A DNA stretch of 9,239 nt from contig CAKTAA010000085.1 in the NCBI GenBank assembly GCA_934526185.1, forward strand, positions 1 to 9,239, in the 5' to 3' direction. Under the pieces are notes generated by a model. The model was not told the DNA's origin, did no database searches, and was given only the letters and a program-made list of their open reading frames with translations. The DNA is from an uncultured Eubacteriales bacterium. GTDB taxonomy: Bacteria > Bacillota > Clostridia > Oscillospirales > CAG-272. Shown here in pieces: positions 1 to 6,059 of this stretch (position 1 is the stretch's first letter; each line of letters opens with the position of its first letter). Made by a program: the position numbers and the translations under genes.

Positions 1-1163
1 GTGCCGAAGCAGGGCATCGTCACAGCCCGGATGTCGCTGCGCGGACGAGACAGCAGATCCATTGTCCTGACGGCTACAAGCAATGCAAGGCAGGAATCCA
101 GTCCGCCGGATACGCCGATCACCAATGCTTTTGCATGTGTATGCTCCACCCTTTTTTTGAGTCCGTATGCCTGAATAGACAGGATCTCCTCACAGCGTTT
201 AGCCCTGTCCTCCCCCTTTTCCGGAACGAAAGGATGGGGGGAAACGCGGCGCGTCAGGCCTACATGGTGAATCGGAAGCGAAAAGGGAACAATATCGAAG
301 CCGTACGAATCGGCTGCTGGAAATGTTTCCATCCGCCGTCTCTCATTGGACAGACGTTCAACGTCAATTTCGCTCAGGGTCATGCCGCCTGCAAACGGCT
401 CGCTTTCTGCCAGTACGGCGCCGTTTTCTGCGATCAGGCAATGGCCGGAAAATACCATATCCGTTGTAGATTCTCCCTCGCCGGCATCTGTATAGATATA
501 GCCGCACAAAAGTCTCGCCGACTGGCTTTCGACCAGCATTCGCCGGTATTCTCTTTTCCCTATGGTTTCGTTGCTTGCAGACGGATTGGCGACAATATAC
601 GCACCGGCAGCGGCAAGTCCGGCGGAGCGCGGCTGAGGGACCCACAAATCCTCACAGATTTCTACGCCGAAGCAGAATGCTTCAAGAGCTGTATGGCGGA
701 AAAGAAGATCCCTGCCGAACGGGCATACGTCAGAACCGATGCGTATGGTATCGTTCTGTGCGGGAGCCGGCGTAAACTGCCGCGCCTCGTAAAATTCATT
801 ATACGTTGGCAAATTGGTTTTCGGCACAACTCCAAGTACCTTTCCGTTTCCTATCACAGCCGCACAGTTGTACAATTTTCCGTGATGCATAAGCGGTACA
901 CCGACGACCGCCAACAGTTCCCACTGTCCGGTCAGCTTAGCCAGGCGGCACAGTACCTCTCTCGCAGCGTTAAGCAGAACCGGCTGCAGAAACAAATCTC
1001 CGCAGGTATACCCTGTTATGCATAGCTCCGGAAAAACAACCAGCCGTGCCTGCATGACATAAGCCTCCTCAAGCCCCGCGGCAATCTGCTGTTCATTGTA
1101 CGCAGGATCGGCTACGCGTATCTTAGGCGATACCGCCGCACACTTGATAAATCCGTTTTTCAT
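1..1163 (-). CDS. nadE: Glutamine-dependent NAD+ synthetase, N-terminal two thirds (runs off left edge)
   Basis: Makes NAD+ in the cytosol by amidating deaminated NAD with ammonia taken from glutamine, the last step of NAD synthesis. Reading leftward from an ATG at 1163, 387 codons are open to the window edge. Residues 5-290 form a nitrilase-type glutaminase domain with the expected Glu-Lys-Cys triad: E46 in FPELCITGY, K115 in PKTNLPTYNEFYE and C170 in GVEICEDLW. Residues 345-387 begin the synthetase domain, with the ATP pyrophosphatase loop SGGLDS at 352-357. The order glutaminase then synthetase identifies the long, glutamine-using NadE, which is about 640 residues in this family; the remainder lies outside the window. 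AGAAGGG lies 13 bases before the start, a slightly long spacing. It is preceded by the membrane-protein gene after a 44-base gap on the same strand, so the two may share a transcript. No defect is visible in the part seen. Confidence 0.94.
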   Translation of the reverse strand, partial: MKNGFIKCAAVSPKIRVADPAYNEQQIAAGLEEAYVMQARLVVFPELCITGYTCGDLFLQPVLLNAAREVLCRLAKLTGQWELLAVVGVPLMHHGKLYNCAAVIGNGKVLGVVPKTNLPTYNEFYEARQFTPAPAQNDTIRIGSDVCPFGRDLLFRHTALEAFCFGVEICEDLWVPQPRSAGLAAAGAYIVANPSASNETIGKREYRRMLVESQSARLLCGYIYTDAGEGESTTDMVFSGHCLIAENGAVLAESEPFAGGMTLSEIDVERLSNERRRMETFPAADSYGFDIVPFSLPIHHVGLTRRVSPHPFVPEKGEDRAKRCEEILSIQAYGLKKRVEHTHAKALVIGVSGGLDSCLALLVAVRTMDLLSRPRSDIRAVTMPCFG

Positions 1164-1207
1164 AATATTTTGTAATCCCTTCTGTCTAAAGCGTTTCAGG
1201 ATAATTT

Positions 1208-1915
1208 TCAGTCCCTCGTATTTGTCTTTTTACCAGTGTCAAACATACTTATATATTCCTTTTGTTTGCTGTTTTCCTTTTTACTCCAGTATATCAGCAT
1301 GCAGGCAACGCATGCCGAAAGTGCGTAAAGCAAGGTATAAAAGAGCAGAAAAATTAAAAACTGATACGATTTGGAAAGGCCACCTCCGATTCCAAAAAAC
1401 AATCCGGAAAACAGTAGAAGTATGGACAAATAATGCAGCATAAGGCAAAAAACCAGAGGAATCCTGGTCCGAAGACGGAAAATTCGGTTGATAAAGGTGA
1501 GCCCGGCGGAAAATGCAAAAAGGAGCATCAAAAACTGAAAAGAGGGTCCGCGCAGAAACAATTGATCCGTTGTCCCGTCAGAAAGATACAGCAAATCTTT
1601 ATAAATCAGATGAGCAAACAGGCTTACCATAGTAAAGCTGCAGAACCATGAGCAGCATATGCGCAAGCCCCCGGCTATTCCTTTTAAAGTATAATCCCGT
1701 TTTCTGAAGACAATTCCAAGTACGGCAGCTATGATGAAACCGATTCCCAACATAACAAGCAGAGCCGATGGCATCGGTCCTCCGCGAAGCCATGCGGAGT
1801 CCGTTATATTTCTGCTGAAAAGAACAGCAAAAAGGATGATATAGCCCCACAGCAGACAGGAGAACACCACTGATGTGCGGCAAACAATCCTTTTTACCCA
1901 ATGTAATCTGTTCAA
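1208..1915 (-). CDS. Six-helix integral membrane protein of unknown function
   Basis: I do not recognise the family. Counting from a GTG at 1939 (243 residues), hydrophobic segments lie at about 18-41, 57-78, 90-112, 133-153, 161-185 and 192-217. They are separated by short, partly basic loops, and the protein ends in a charged tail rich in Lys, so it is probably a six-pass cytoplasmic-membrane protein. There is no signal for transport or enzymatic motifs. I prefer the TTG at 1915 as the start (235 residues) because GGGAGG sits 8 bases before it, while the GTG at 1939 has no ribosome binding site and falls inside an inverted repeat. The gene sits 80 bases after rpe and 44 bases before nadE on the same strand. 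The reading frame and membrane pattern look real; the function is unknown. Confidence 0.72.
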   Translation of the reverse strand: MNRLHWVKRIVCRTSVVFSCLLWGYIILFAVLFSRNITDSAWLRGGPMPSALLVMLGIGFIIAAVLGIVFRKRDYTLKGIAGGLRICCSWFCSFTMVSLFAHLIYKDLLYLSDGTTDQLFLRGPSFQFLMLLFAFSAGLTFINRIFRLRTRIPLVFCLMLHYLSILLLFSGLFFGIGGGLSKSYQFLIFLLFYTLLYALSACVACMLIYWSKKENSKQKEYISMFDTGKKTNTRD

Positions 1916-1930
1916 TAATAAGCCCTCCCG

Positions 1931-1956
1931 AGCCGGCACAATTTAAATTGCCGGCT
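1931..1956. repeat. Inverted repeat between rpe and the membrane-protein gene
   Basis: AGCCGGC at the left pairs with GCCGGCT at the right, continued inward by AATTT/AAATT with a two-base bulge, giving a stem of about 12 pairs. On the plus strand it is followed by TTTCTTTCTC, weakly terminator-like. On the minus strand, the direction of the genes, no T-run follows, so it is more likely an RNA fold or processing site in the rpe-membrane gene transcript. It lies just upstream of the GGGAGG site of the membrane-protein gene. Confidence 0.5.
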
Positions 1957-1995
1957 TTCTTTCTCTTCAATAGCAGTACATCTCTGAAATTCAGT

Positions 1996-2673
1996 TCAAA
2001 AATGCGCTTGTTTTCCTATTTCTGCCGCCGCTCGGATTGCCTGTATATTTTCATCGTAACAGCCGCCGAGGAACACGGAAGAACCGGCTACCAGCACCTC
2101 TGCCCCTTTGTTTACAGCTAAAGACGCGTTTTCGCAGTTGATTCCGCCGTCAACCTCAATCAAAAACGACAATCCCATTGCGTTTCTCATCGCCGCTACC
2201 TGTTCCACTGACGCAAGTGTTTCTTCTATCAGCTGCTGTCCGCCGAATCCGGGCTCGACAGTCATAATTAGCACCATGTCCACAAGCGGCAGCAGCGGTT
2301 CCAGTACGAAAGCCGGTGTCGCAGGCTTTATCGATACAGCAGGCTTTGCTCCGAGCTGACGAATGCTTCGCAGAACTTCTGCCTGATCCTCGCAGCTTTC
2401 ATAGTGAATGGTCAGATAATCCGCCCCAGCCTTTACAAATTCCTCAGCATACCGCAGAGGATTTACAATCATCAAATGTACGTCAAACGGCAGAGGGGTA
2501 CAAGGACGCATTGCGGAAATAACAGGCAGGCCGATCGAAATGTTCGGCACAAACACGCCGTCCATGACGTCAATATGCAGCCAGTCGGCTCCGGCCGATT
2601 CCAAAGCACGGATTTCGTCTCCCAAACGTGAAAAATCGGCTGATAAAATCGAAGGGGATATCGCTTTAAGCAT
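1996..2673 (-). CDS. rpe: Ribulose-phosphate 3-epimerase
   Basis: Interconverts D-ribulose 5-phosphate and D-xylulose 5-phosphate in the cytosolic pentose phosphate pathway. The 225-residue length is normal for this (beta/alpha)8 barrel enzyme. Family signatures appear in order: SPSILSADF at 6-14, HIDVMDGVFVPN at 33-44, DVHLM at 64-68, MTVEPGFGGQ at 137-146 and VDGGIN at 174-179. The metal and catalytic residues are expected to be H33, D35, H66 and D175, and all are present. The phosphate-binding end includes AGSSVF near 196-201. The ATG at 2673 has AAGGAG 7 bases upstream. The membrane-protein gene and nadE follow on the same strand. Usual clostridial rpe neighbours (rsgA, thiamine pyrophosphokinase) are not visible here. 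Confidence 0.96.
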   Translation of the reverse strand: MLKAISPSILSADFSRLGDEIRALESAGADWLHIDVMDGVFVPNISIGLPVISAMRPCTPLPFDVHLMIVNPLRYAEEFVKAGADYLTIHYESCEDQAEVLRSIRQLGAKPAVSIKPATPAFVLEPLLPLVDMVLIMTVEPGFGGQQLIEETLASVEQVAAMRNAMGLSFLIEVDGGINCENASLAVNKGAEVLVAGSSVFLGGCYDENIQAIRAAAEIGKQAHF

Positions 2674-2968
2674 TATTTTTCTCCTTAATATAATGGCTAA
2701 TATAATGGCTGGGCAGTAGCAGAGTCAGATAACGGATGCCGCATACAGGCAATGCGTCGTCTTCTGTTCCGCTTTGCTTCCATAAAAGATAGCATACAAT
2801 TTGCTGAAATGCAAACAAATATTTTTGTAAAGCATCCGGCAAAAGACGCGAGCTTTTGATCTGTATTTTAAAAGAACGGCTGTGAATTCCGCAAAAACAT
2901 TCAGCCCTGTAATATGGCATAAGTGTCAGAACGCCAAAATTGCCATATGATAGGAAAGAGGATTTCAC
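2666..2968 (-). CDS. Doubtful 100-codon open frame overlapping the rpe start
   Basis: The frame opens with GTG at 2968, with AAAGG six bases upstream, and its stop overlaps the first bases of rpe by 8 bases, as in translationally coupled genes. The product would be about 100 residues, Cys- and Leu-rich, without a domain I can recognise. Against it: a plausible rpe promoter lies inside it, it contains an in-frame 12-bp tandem duplication, and its composition does not look like a conserved protein. If real it would be expressed from the promoter at 3181-3209 and its start region could pair with an upstream RNA stem. I list it as possible only. Confidence 0.22.
   Translation of the reverse strand: MKSSFLSYGNFGVLTLMPYYRAECFCGIHSRSFKIQIKSSRLLPDALQKYLFAFQQIVCYLLWKQSGTEDDALPVCGIRYLTLLLPSHYISHYIKEKNNA
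2687..2710. repeat. Perfect 12-bp tandem duplication just upstream of rpe
   Basis: AATATAATGGCT occurs twice, back to back, at 2687-2698 and 2699-2710. The left end touches the rpe ribosome binding site. Within the doubtful 100-codon frame it duplicates four codons (Ser-His-Tyr-Ile). It appears to be a recent slippage duplication. Confidence 0.85.
2786..2814 (-). promoter_or_regulatory. Candidate sigma-A promoter for rpe (extended -10)
   Basis: On the minus strand TTGCAT (2809-2814) is separated by 17 bases from TATCTT (2786-2791), and the -10 is preceded by TGC, making it an extended -10. Transcription would begin about 105 bases upstream of the rpe ATG. The -35 match is weak; spacing and the extended -10 carry the call. 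Confidence 0.4.
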
Positions 2969-2971
2969 CTC

Positions 2972-3085
2972 ATACCTTTGCGCCTGCGGCCGGGATAAAT
3001 AATAGACAGGACTCTGAATCAGATTGCCTGCGGCGCGGTATTTCTCATAAACAAGGCTCCCACAGCATGCGGGGGCCTTTGTTTT
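2972..3085. ncRNA. Candidate structured RNA or leader: bulged stem followed by terminator hairpin
   Basis: ATACC (2972-2976) and GCGCC (2980-2984) pair with GGTAT (3037-3041) and GGCGC (3032-3036), continued inward by GC and GGC pairs with single-base bulges. The loop contains a second small stem, TCTGA/TCAGA. Nine bases later comes a GC-rich hairpin (3050-3083) with a T-rich run on the plus strand. Two readings are possible. One is a plus-strand small RNA ending at about 3085. The other is a minus-strand leader starting near 3174 from the consensus promoter at 3181-3209, in which the bulged stem would cover the start region of the frame beginning at 2968. I do not recognise a known riboswitch, 6S, SRP or T-box motif in it. 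Confidence 0.38.
3050..3085 (+). terminator. Intrinsic terminator-like hairpin (better on the plus strand)
   Basis: The left arm AACAAGGCTCCC (3050-3061) pairs with GGGGGCCTTTGTT (3071-3083) with one bulged base, and TTTGTTTTG runs through the 3' side. The minus strand also gives a hairpin, followed by the weaker TTGTTTATG. No intact plus-strand gene lies upstream, which is why a small RNA or bidirectional attenuator is considered. Confidence 0.5.
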
Positions 3086-3180
3086 GTACGCTTCGTATCA
3101 CGGATGCGGTTTTAGGCGATTAAAATCTGAGCACTCCCATATATATGCTTTTCCGACTCTTTGCAACTGATATCTTGATA

Positions 3181-3209
3181 ATTATAAGCGACATTTTATA
3201 AATTGTCAA
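3181..3209 (-). promoter_or_regulatory. Consensus sigma-A promoter pointing left
   Basis: On the minus strand TTGACA (3204-3209) and TATAAT (3181-3186) are both perfect, with the ideal 17-base spacer. Transcription would start near 3174 and run into the structured segment at 2972-3085 and then towards rpe. A promoter this strong with no obvious gene for 500 bases suggests a regulated leader or a small RNA. Confidence 0.72.
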
Positions 3210-3238
3210 GATTTCGTCCTGTAACCTATAACTTTATT

Positions 3239-3276
3239 TAGTGGGGAATATTTTTTGTTGAAATTACTCTCCACTA
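3239..3276. promoter_or_regulatory. Inverted repeat bracketing a -35 box, candidate operator
   Basis: TAGTGGGGA (3239-3247) is matched by TCTCCACTA (3268-3276), 8 of 9 positions complementary, 20 bases apart. The left arm lies just before the -35 of the rightward promoter and the right arm abuts its -10, a typical placement for a repressor site. No regulator gene is adjacent to suggest which protein would bind. Confidence 0.38.
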
Positions 3277-3282
3277 TATAAT
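3255..3282 (+). promoter_or_regulatory. Candidate sigma-A promoter pointing right
   Basis: TTGTTG (3255-3260), a 16-base spacer and a perfect TATAAT (3277-3282). It is divergent to the promoter at 3181-3209, with 45 bases between the two -35 boxes. It would give a leader of about 360 bases before the lipoprotein gene. Confidence 0.48.
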
Positions 3283-3646
3283 AAAACTTTGGTACTCAAT
3301 TTTCTGTAATATGGATTTTATTTGACATATTTATTGTGTGTTCTTGCGGCTCATTCATTATTTCTAATACCGATTGTAATATGCAGAGACTTTTAATACC
3401 CTCAAATATGCATATAAAAAGACATCTGCAGTTCAATTTCCTCGCGATATTTCAACAAACAGTCCAGTCCACAGAAAATCAAGTTATGGGGCCTGTGAAA
3501 TGAATTTCTCAAAAAATATTCAATATTTATCACACAGCGTACACAAAACAGTGATATTCTTTATAGAAGAATTTAAAGACCTGCAGCTCTCATATGGATT
3601 CTTAGTAAGTTTCCGGCTGACGCAGGCCCTGAAAGGACGGTTTTCC
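3283..3646 (+). other. Long AT-rich leader without a recognised gene
   Basis: Between the rightward promoter and the lipoprotein gene I see no convincing coding frame, tRNA or known riboswitch. The lipoprotein frame is open back to an ATG at 3500, but the 49 extra codons lack a good ribosome binding site and would bury the signal peptide, so I treat them as noncoding. A small perfect stem, ATTCTT/AAGAAT with a five-base loop, lies at about 3554-3570. Confidence 0.5.
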
Positions 3647-4747
3647 ATGACATTTATAAACACATACAGAATTCAAGCAGGCGTATGTATTACGCTTCTG
3701 CTCTGCTTTATCGCCGTTCTTGCCGGATGTACCGGCAGCTCAGAAACGGTCGAGGATGATACAAATGCTGATAAAACAACTGCGGCGGAAGCCAAGACGA
3801 CAACACCTCTCAGCGAATGCGACATATCAGATTCCGTTTCCTCTTATCCGGATATTCCTTTTGTTTTGAAAATCAATGACGAAGCTGTATCATACGACGA
3901 ATTTCTCTATATCTTCAGTTATTATAAAAAAGCGTATGACGGGGGTGACAGCACTTATTGGTCCGACAATCCGGAGCAGGCAGAATTTGTTGAGAATTTG
4001 ATTTTGACGGAACTTCAGCGCAACTGCGCTATCCGGCAGGAAACAGAACGCAGAGAGCTTTCCCTGACAGAAGCCGAACGTGCGGATATGCATACCAATA
4101 TTGCAAAAACCATTCAGTCCGTCGGCGGTGTTGATACGTTTGAAACATGGCTTGCAGCCGAAAATCTGTCGCTTTATGCTTATAATATCATAACCGAAAC
4201 CAGCCTGCTGAGCCAGAAGCTAAAAAACGATTTTCTGGAAAACCAAGAAATTCTGACATCTGATACCGCCATTCGAAATATACTGAACAGCGGCGAATTT
4301 ATACGGTGCAAACACATCCTTATCAAAAACGATGAGGGTGACGATAAAGAGGCAAACGAAGAGCTGATACAACAGCTTCACGACAGAGCTGAGAACGGCG
4401 AGGATTTTGATAAGCTCATGCAGGAATACGGCGAGGATCCGGGAGTGGCCTCCAATCCTGATGGTTATTATTTTTTCCGCGGCGAAATGGCTGAAGAATT
4501 TGAGAAGGCTGCGTTCTCACTCCGTGAGAACCAGATAAGCGACATTGTCACAACAGAATTCGGCTTCCATATCATTCAGCGTCTGCCGAAGGATGAAACT
4601 TATATTGATGACAACTTCGAGGAAATTAAGGAGTCCTATCAAAATATCCGCATGTATCAGCTTTTGGACGAAATCATATCGAAGCAAAAAATTGATTTCT
4701 GCGACGCGTATGATACTTACATCAATTTTACGCAAAGCAATACATGA
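3647..4747 (+). CDS. Parvulin-type peptidyl-prolyl isomerase lipoprotein (PrsA/SurA-like foldase)
   Basis: Probably a membrane-anchored extracytoplasmic folding factor that assists secreted proteins by cis-trans isomerisation of proline bonds. The 366-residue product starts with a lipoprotein signal: a hydrophobic run at about 11-27 ending in VLAGC, so Cys28 would be lipidated. A Thr/Glu/Asp-rich linker follows to about residue 70. Residues 71-215 form a SurA_N-like helical region beginning VLKINDEAVSYDEF. Residues 218-312 are the parvulin (PPIC) domain, with CKHILIKND at the front and EFGFHIIQRL at the end; the AAFSL segment before it is also typical. A short charged helical tail ends the protein. 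I chose the ATG at 3647 because AAAGGA lies 9 bases before it and it places the signal peptide correctly. It stands alone on its strand; calling it prsA by name would go too far. Confidence 0.85.
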   Translation: MTFINTYRIQAGVCITLLLCFIAVLAGCTGSSETVEDDTNADKTTAAEAKTTTPLSECDISDSVSSYPDIPFVLKINDEAVSYDEFLYIFSYYKKAYDGGDSTYWSDNPEQAEFVENLILTELQRNCAIRQETERRELSLTEAERADMHTNIAKTIQSVGGVDTFETWLAAENLSLYAYNIITETSLLSQKLKNDFLENQEILTSDTAIRNILNSGEFIRCKHILIKNDEGDDKEANEELIQQLHDRAENGEDFDKLMQEYGEDPGVASNPDGYYFFRGEMAEEFEKAAFSLRENQISDIVTTEFGFHIIQRLPKDETYIDDNFEEIKESYQNIRMYQLLDEIISKQKIDFCDAYDTYINFTQSNT

Positions 4748-4794
4748 ACGTTTTCGCGGTTTTTCAACATTTTATGAAATGCATTCCTGATTTG

Positions 4795-4812
4795 TTTAAA
4801 TAATTATTTAAA
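4795..4812. promoter_or_regulatory. Perfect 18-bp AT palindrome upstream of perR
   Basis: TTTAAATAATTATTTAAA is identical to its reverse complement. Fur/PerR operators are AT-rich palindromes of similar length, so this could be an operator, although any AT-rich region yields palindromes more easily. It lies 72 bases before the perR ATG. Confidence 0.35.
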
Positions 4813-4840
4813 TATCAACTTAATTTGTTCACAATAGAAT

Positions 4841-4867
4841 GGTATTATTGATAATAGGAATTATACC
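4841..4867 (+). promoter_or_regulatory. Promoter region of perR-rbr with nested PerR-box-like palindromes
   Basis: TATTAT-TG-ATAATA (4843-4856) is a perfect 6-2-6 palindrome, nested in a wider GGTATTATT...AATTATACC repeat (4841-4849 and 4859-4867, 8 of 9 pairs). TATTAT at 4843-4848 can serve as a -10, with a weak -35 TTAATT 17 bases upstream. PerR of Bacillus binds AT-rich palindromes near TTATAATTATTATAA and represses its own gene, so autoregulation is a natural reading. The match to that consensus is partial. Confidence 0.45.
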
Positions 4868-4884
4868 TGATTTGGAGAACAGTC

Positions 4885-5271
4885 ATGACAAAGCAAAAAC
4901 TGATTATTTCACAAATTGTTGAAACCTCGCATAATCATCCTACGGCGGAAGAAATTTATATGGAGGCAAAAAAGCAGATTCCCTCTATCGCTGTCGGCAC
5001 CGTATACAGAAACTTGAACCGCATGGTGGAGGACGGTGAAATCAGGCGGATCTCTATTCCCGGCAAGCCGGATCATTATGATCAAATCCGTATCAAGCAC
5101 AGTCATATCTGGTGCATTCGCTGTGGAAAAATTTCCGACGTGGAAAACGGTTTGTGGGTTCAGCTTCCGGATCCGCTCCCGGAGAATGCGAAGCTGCTCG
5201 ACTATGAACTCCTTGTCAAATGTCTGTGCTCCGAATGCCAAGCAGTTTCTGTATCAGCTACAAAATTATAA
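4885..5271 (+). CDS. perR: PerR-type peroxide-sensing Fur-family repressor (short form)
   Basis: A DNA-binding repressor that loses DNA affinity when peroxide oxidises histidines at its iron site. The 128-residue protein has a winged helix at about 5-60 (HPTAEEIY at 18-25, TVYRNLNRM at 39-47) and a dimerisation domain after it. Aligned by eye to Bacillus PerR with an offset of 19, the whole regulatory metal site is kept: H18, D66, H72, H74 and D85. The structural zinc site C77-x-x-C80 and C115-x-x-C118 is also kept. D85, rather than the Glu usual in Fur, favours PerR. It lacks the roughly 18 residues that precede the winged helix in the Bacillus protein. The start is fixed, since an in-frame TAG lies upstream and GGAGA precedes the ATG. 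Rubrerythrin follows after 19 bases, clearly one operon. Confidence 0.86.
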   Translation: MTKQKLIISQIVETSHNHPTAEEIYMEAKKQIPSIAVGTVYRNLNRMVEDGEIRRISIPGKPDHYDQIRIKHSHIWCIRCGKISDVENGLWVQLPDPLPENAKLLDYELLVKCLCSECQAVSVSATKL

Positions 5272-5290
5272 ATTTACGGAGGTTAATTTT

Positions 5291-5824
5291 ATGGAACTCA
5301 AAGGATCTAAAACAGAAAAGAATCTTCTCGCAGCATTTGCCGGCGAATCGCAGGCACGCAACAAATACACCTATTTTGCAAGCGTTGCCAAAAAAGAAGG
5401 CTACGAACAGATCGCTGAAATCTTTGCCAAAACTGCTGACAATGAAAAAGAACATGCAAAACTGTGGTTTAAGGCACTCGGAGAACTCGGCGATACGGCT
5501 CTGAACCTGAAGCATGCAGCCGAGGGCGAAAACTATGAATGGACAGAAATGTACGATACATTTGCAAAGGAAGCTGAAGAGGAAGGCTTTACAAAATTGG
5601 CTTATCAATTCCGCGCCGTTGCCAAAATTGAGAAAGCACATGAGGAGCGTTACCTTGCCCTTTTGAAAAATGTTGAGATGCAGCAGGTATTCGCAAAGTC
5701 CGAGGAAACCATGTGGGAATGCAGAAATTGCGGTCACCTCGTCATCGGCAAAAACGCCCCCGGCGTATGTCCTGTATGCGCACACCCGCAGAGCTTCTTT
5801 GAAGTAAGAAAAGAAAATTATTGA
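5291..5824 (+). CDS. rbr: Rubrerythrin
   Basis: A cytoplasmic non-haem iron peroxidase that reduces hydrogen peroxide to water in anaerobes, taking electrons through its rubredoxin centre. The 177-residue product has a four-helix diiron domain at about 1-135. Its likely ligands are E19 (AGESQARNKY), E52 and H55 (NEKEH), E94 and E97 (EAEEEGF), and E114 with H117 (IEKAHEERY). The rubredoxin-like domain at 142-177 carries C144-x-x-C147 and C160-x-x-C163 for a single iron. The length is a little below the classical 190 residues but all centres are present. GGAGG lies 8 bases before the ATG at 5291. It is transcribed with perR, so it is presumably derepressed by peroxide through PerR, and a strong terminator closes the operon. 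Confidence 0.96.
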   Translation: MELKGSKTEKNLLAAFAGESQARNKYTYFASVAKKEGYEQIAEIFAKTADNEKEHAKLWFKALGELGDTALNLKHAAEGENYEWTEMYDTFAKEAEEEGFTKLAYQFRAVAKIEKAHEERYLALLKNVEMQQVFAKSEETMWECRNCGHLVIGKNAPGVCPVCAHPQSFFEVRKENY

Positions 5825-5844
5825 TTTAAACATAATTTCATATA

Positions 5845-5887
5845 AAAACCACCCGTCTGCCTCTCATAGCAGACAGGTGGTTTTATT
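5845..5887 (+). terminator. Intrinsic terminator after rubrerythrin
   Basis: AAAACCACC-GTCTGC (5845-5860) pairs with GCAGAC-GGTGGTTTT (5869-5884) with one mismatch and an eight-base loop, followed by TTTTATT. It works on the plus strand, and the A-rich left side could also serve the other strand. Confidence 0.92.
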
Positions 5888-6013
5888 CCTCAAATCTCCA
5901 AGTGAAGTTCACCGTTAAAAATTTTGAAAATTGTATGCTCCTTTTAACAAATGAAGGCAGTTTTGTTGGCGTAACGTTAAGAACAATACTATACAGGAGC
6001 TTTGATACACCTT

Positions 6014-6043
6014 ATGGGAATTTGCATCATTCGTATTCGCTGA
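6014..6043 (+). other. Nine-codon frame, possible relic of an erm leader peptide
   Basis: ATG at 6014 opens MGICIIRIR and a stop, ahead of the erm-like remnant. Inducible erm genes are preceded by short leader peptides at which macrolide-bound ribosomes stall, and R-x-R is one of the known stalling patterns. AGGAG lies 14 bases upstream, too far for an ideal site. A frame this short can arise by chance. Confidence 0.18.
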
Positions 6044-6059
6044 CAACGCTTGCAAAGTA

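Noticed and set aside
135..1025. 296-codon open frame on the plus strand
   Set aside because: It lies antisense to nadE, whose minus-strand frame has the glutaminase triad and SGGLDS loop. The plus-strand product has no coherent domain.
2990..3046. T-box antiterminator or riboswitch reading of the ACCGCG-containing stretch on the minus strand
   Set aside because: The GGTGG part of the T-box motif is missing and no amino-acid gene follows. Other riboswitch cores I know were not found.
3128..3145. CIRCE heat-shock operator half (AGCACTC)
   Set aside because: The matching GAGTGCTAA arm at nine bases is absent.
3500..3646. 49-codon N-terminal extension of the lipoprotein frame
   Set aside because: It has no good ribosome binding site and would place the lipoprotein signal internally. 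The ATG at 3647 has AAAGGA and a proper signal peptide.
5036..5824. 262-codon frame beginning inside perR and continuing through rubrerythrin
   Set aside because: The first part is an out-of-frame reading of perR. Rubrerythrin has its own GGAGG and ATG at 5291, so this is not a fusion.
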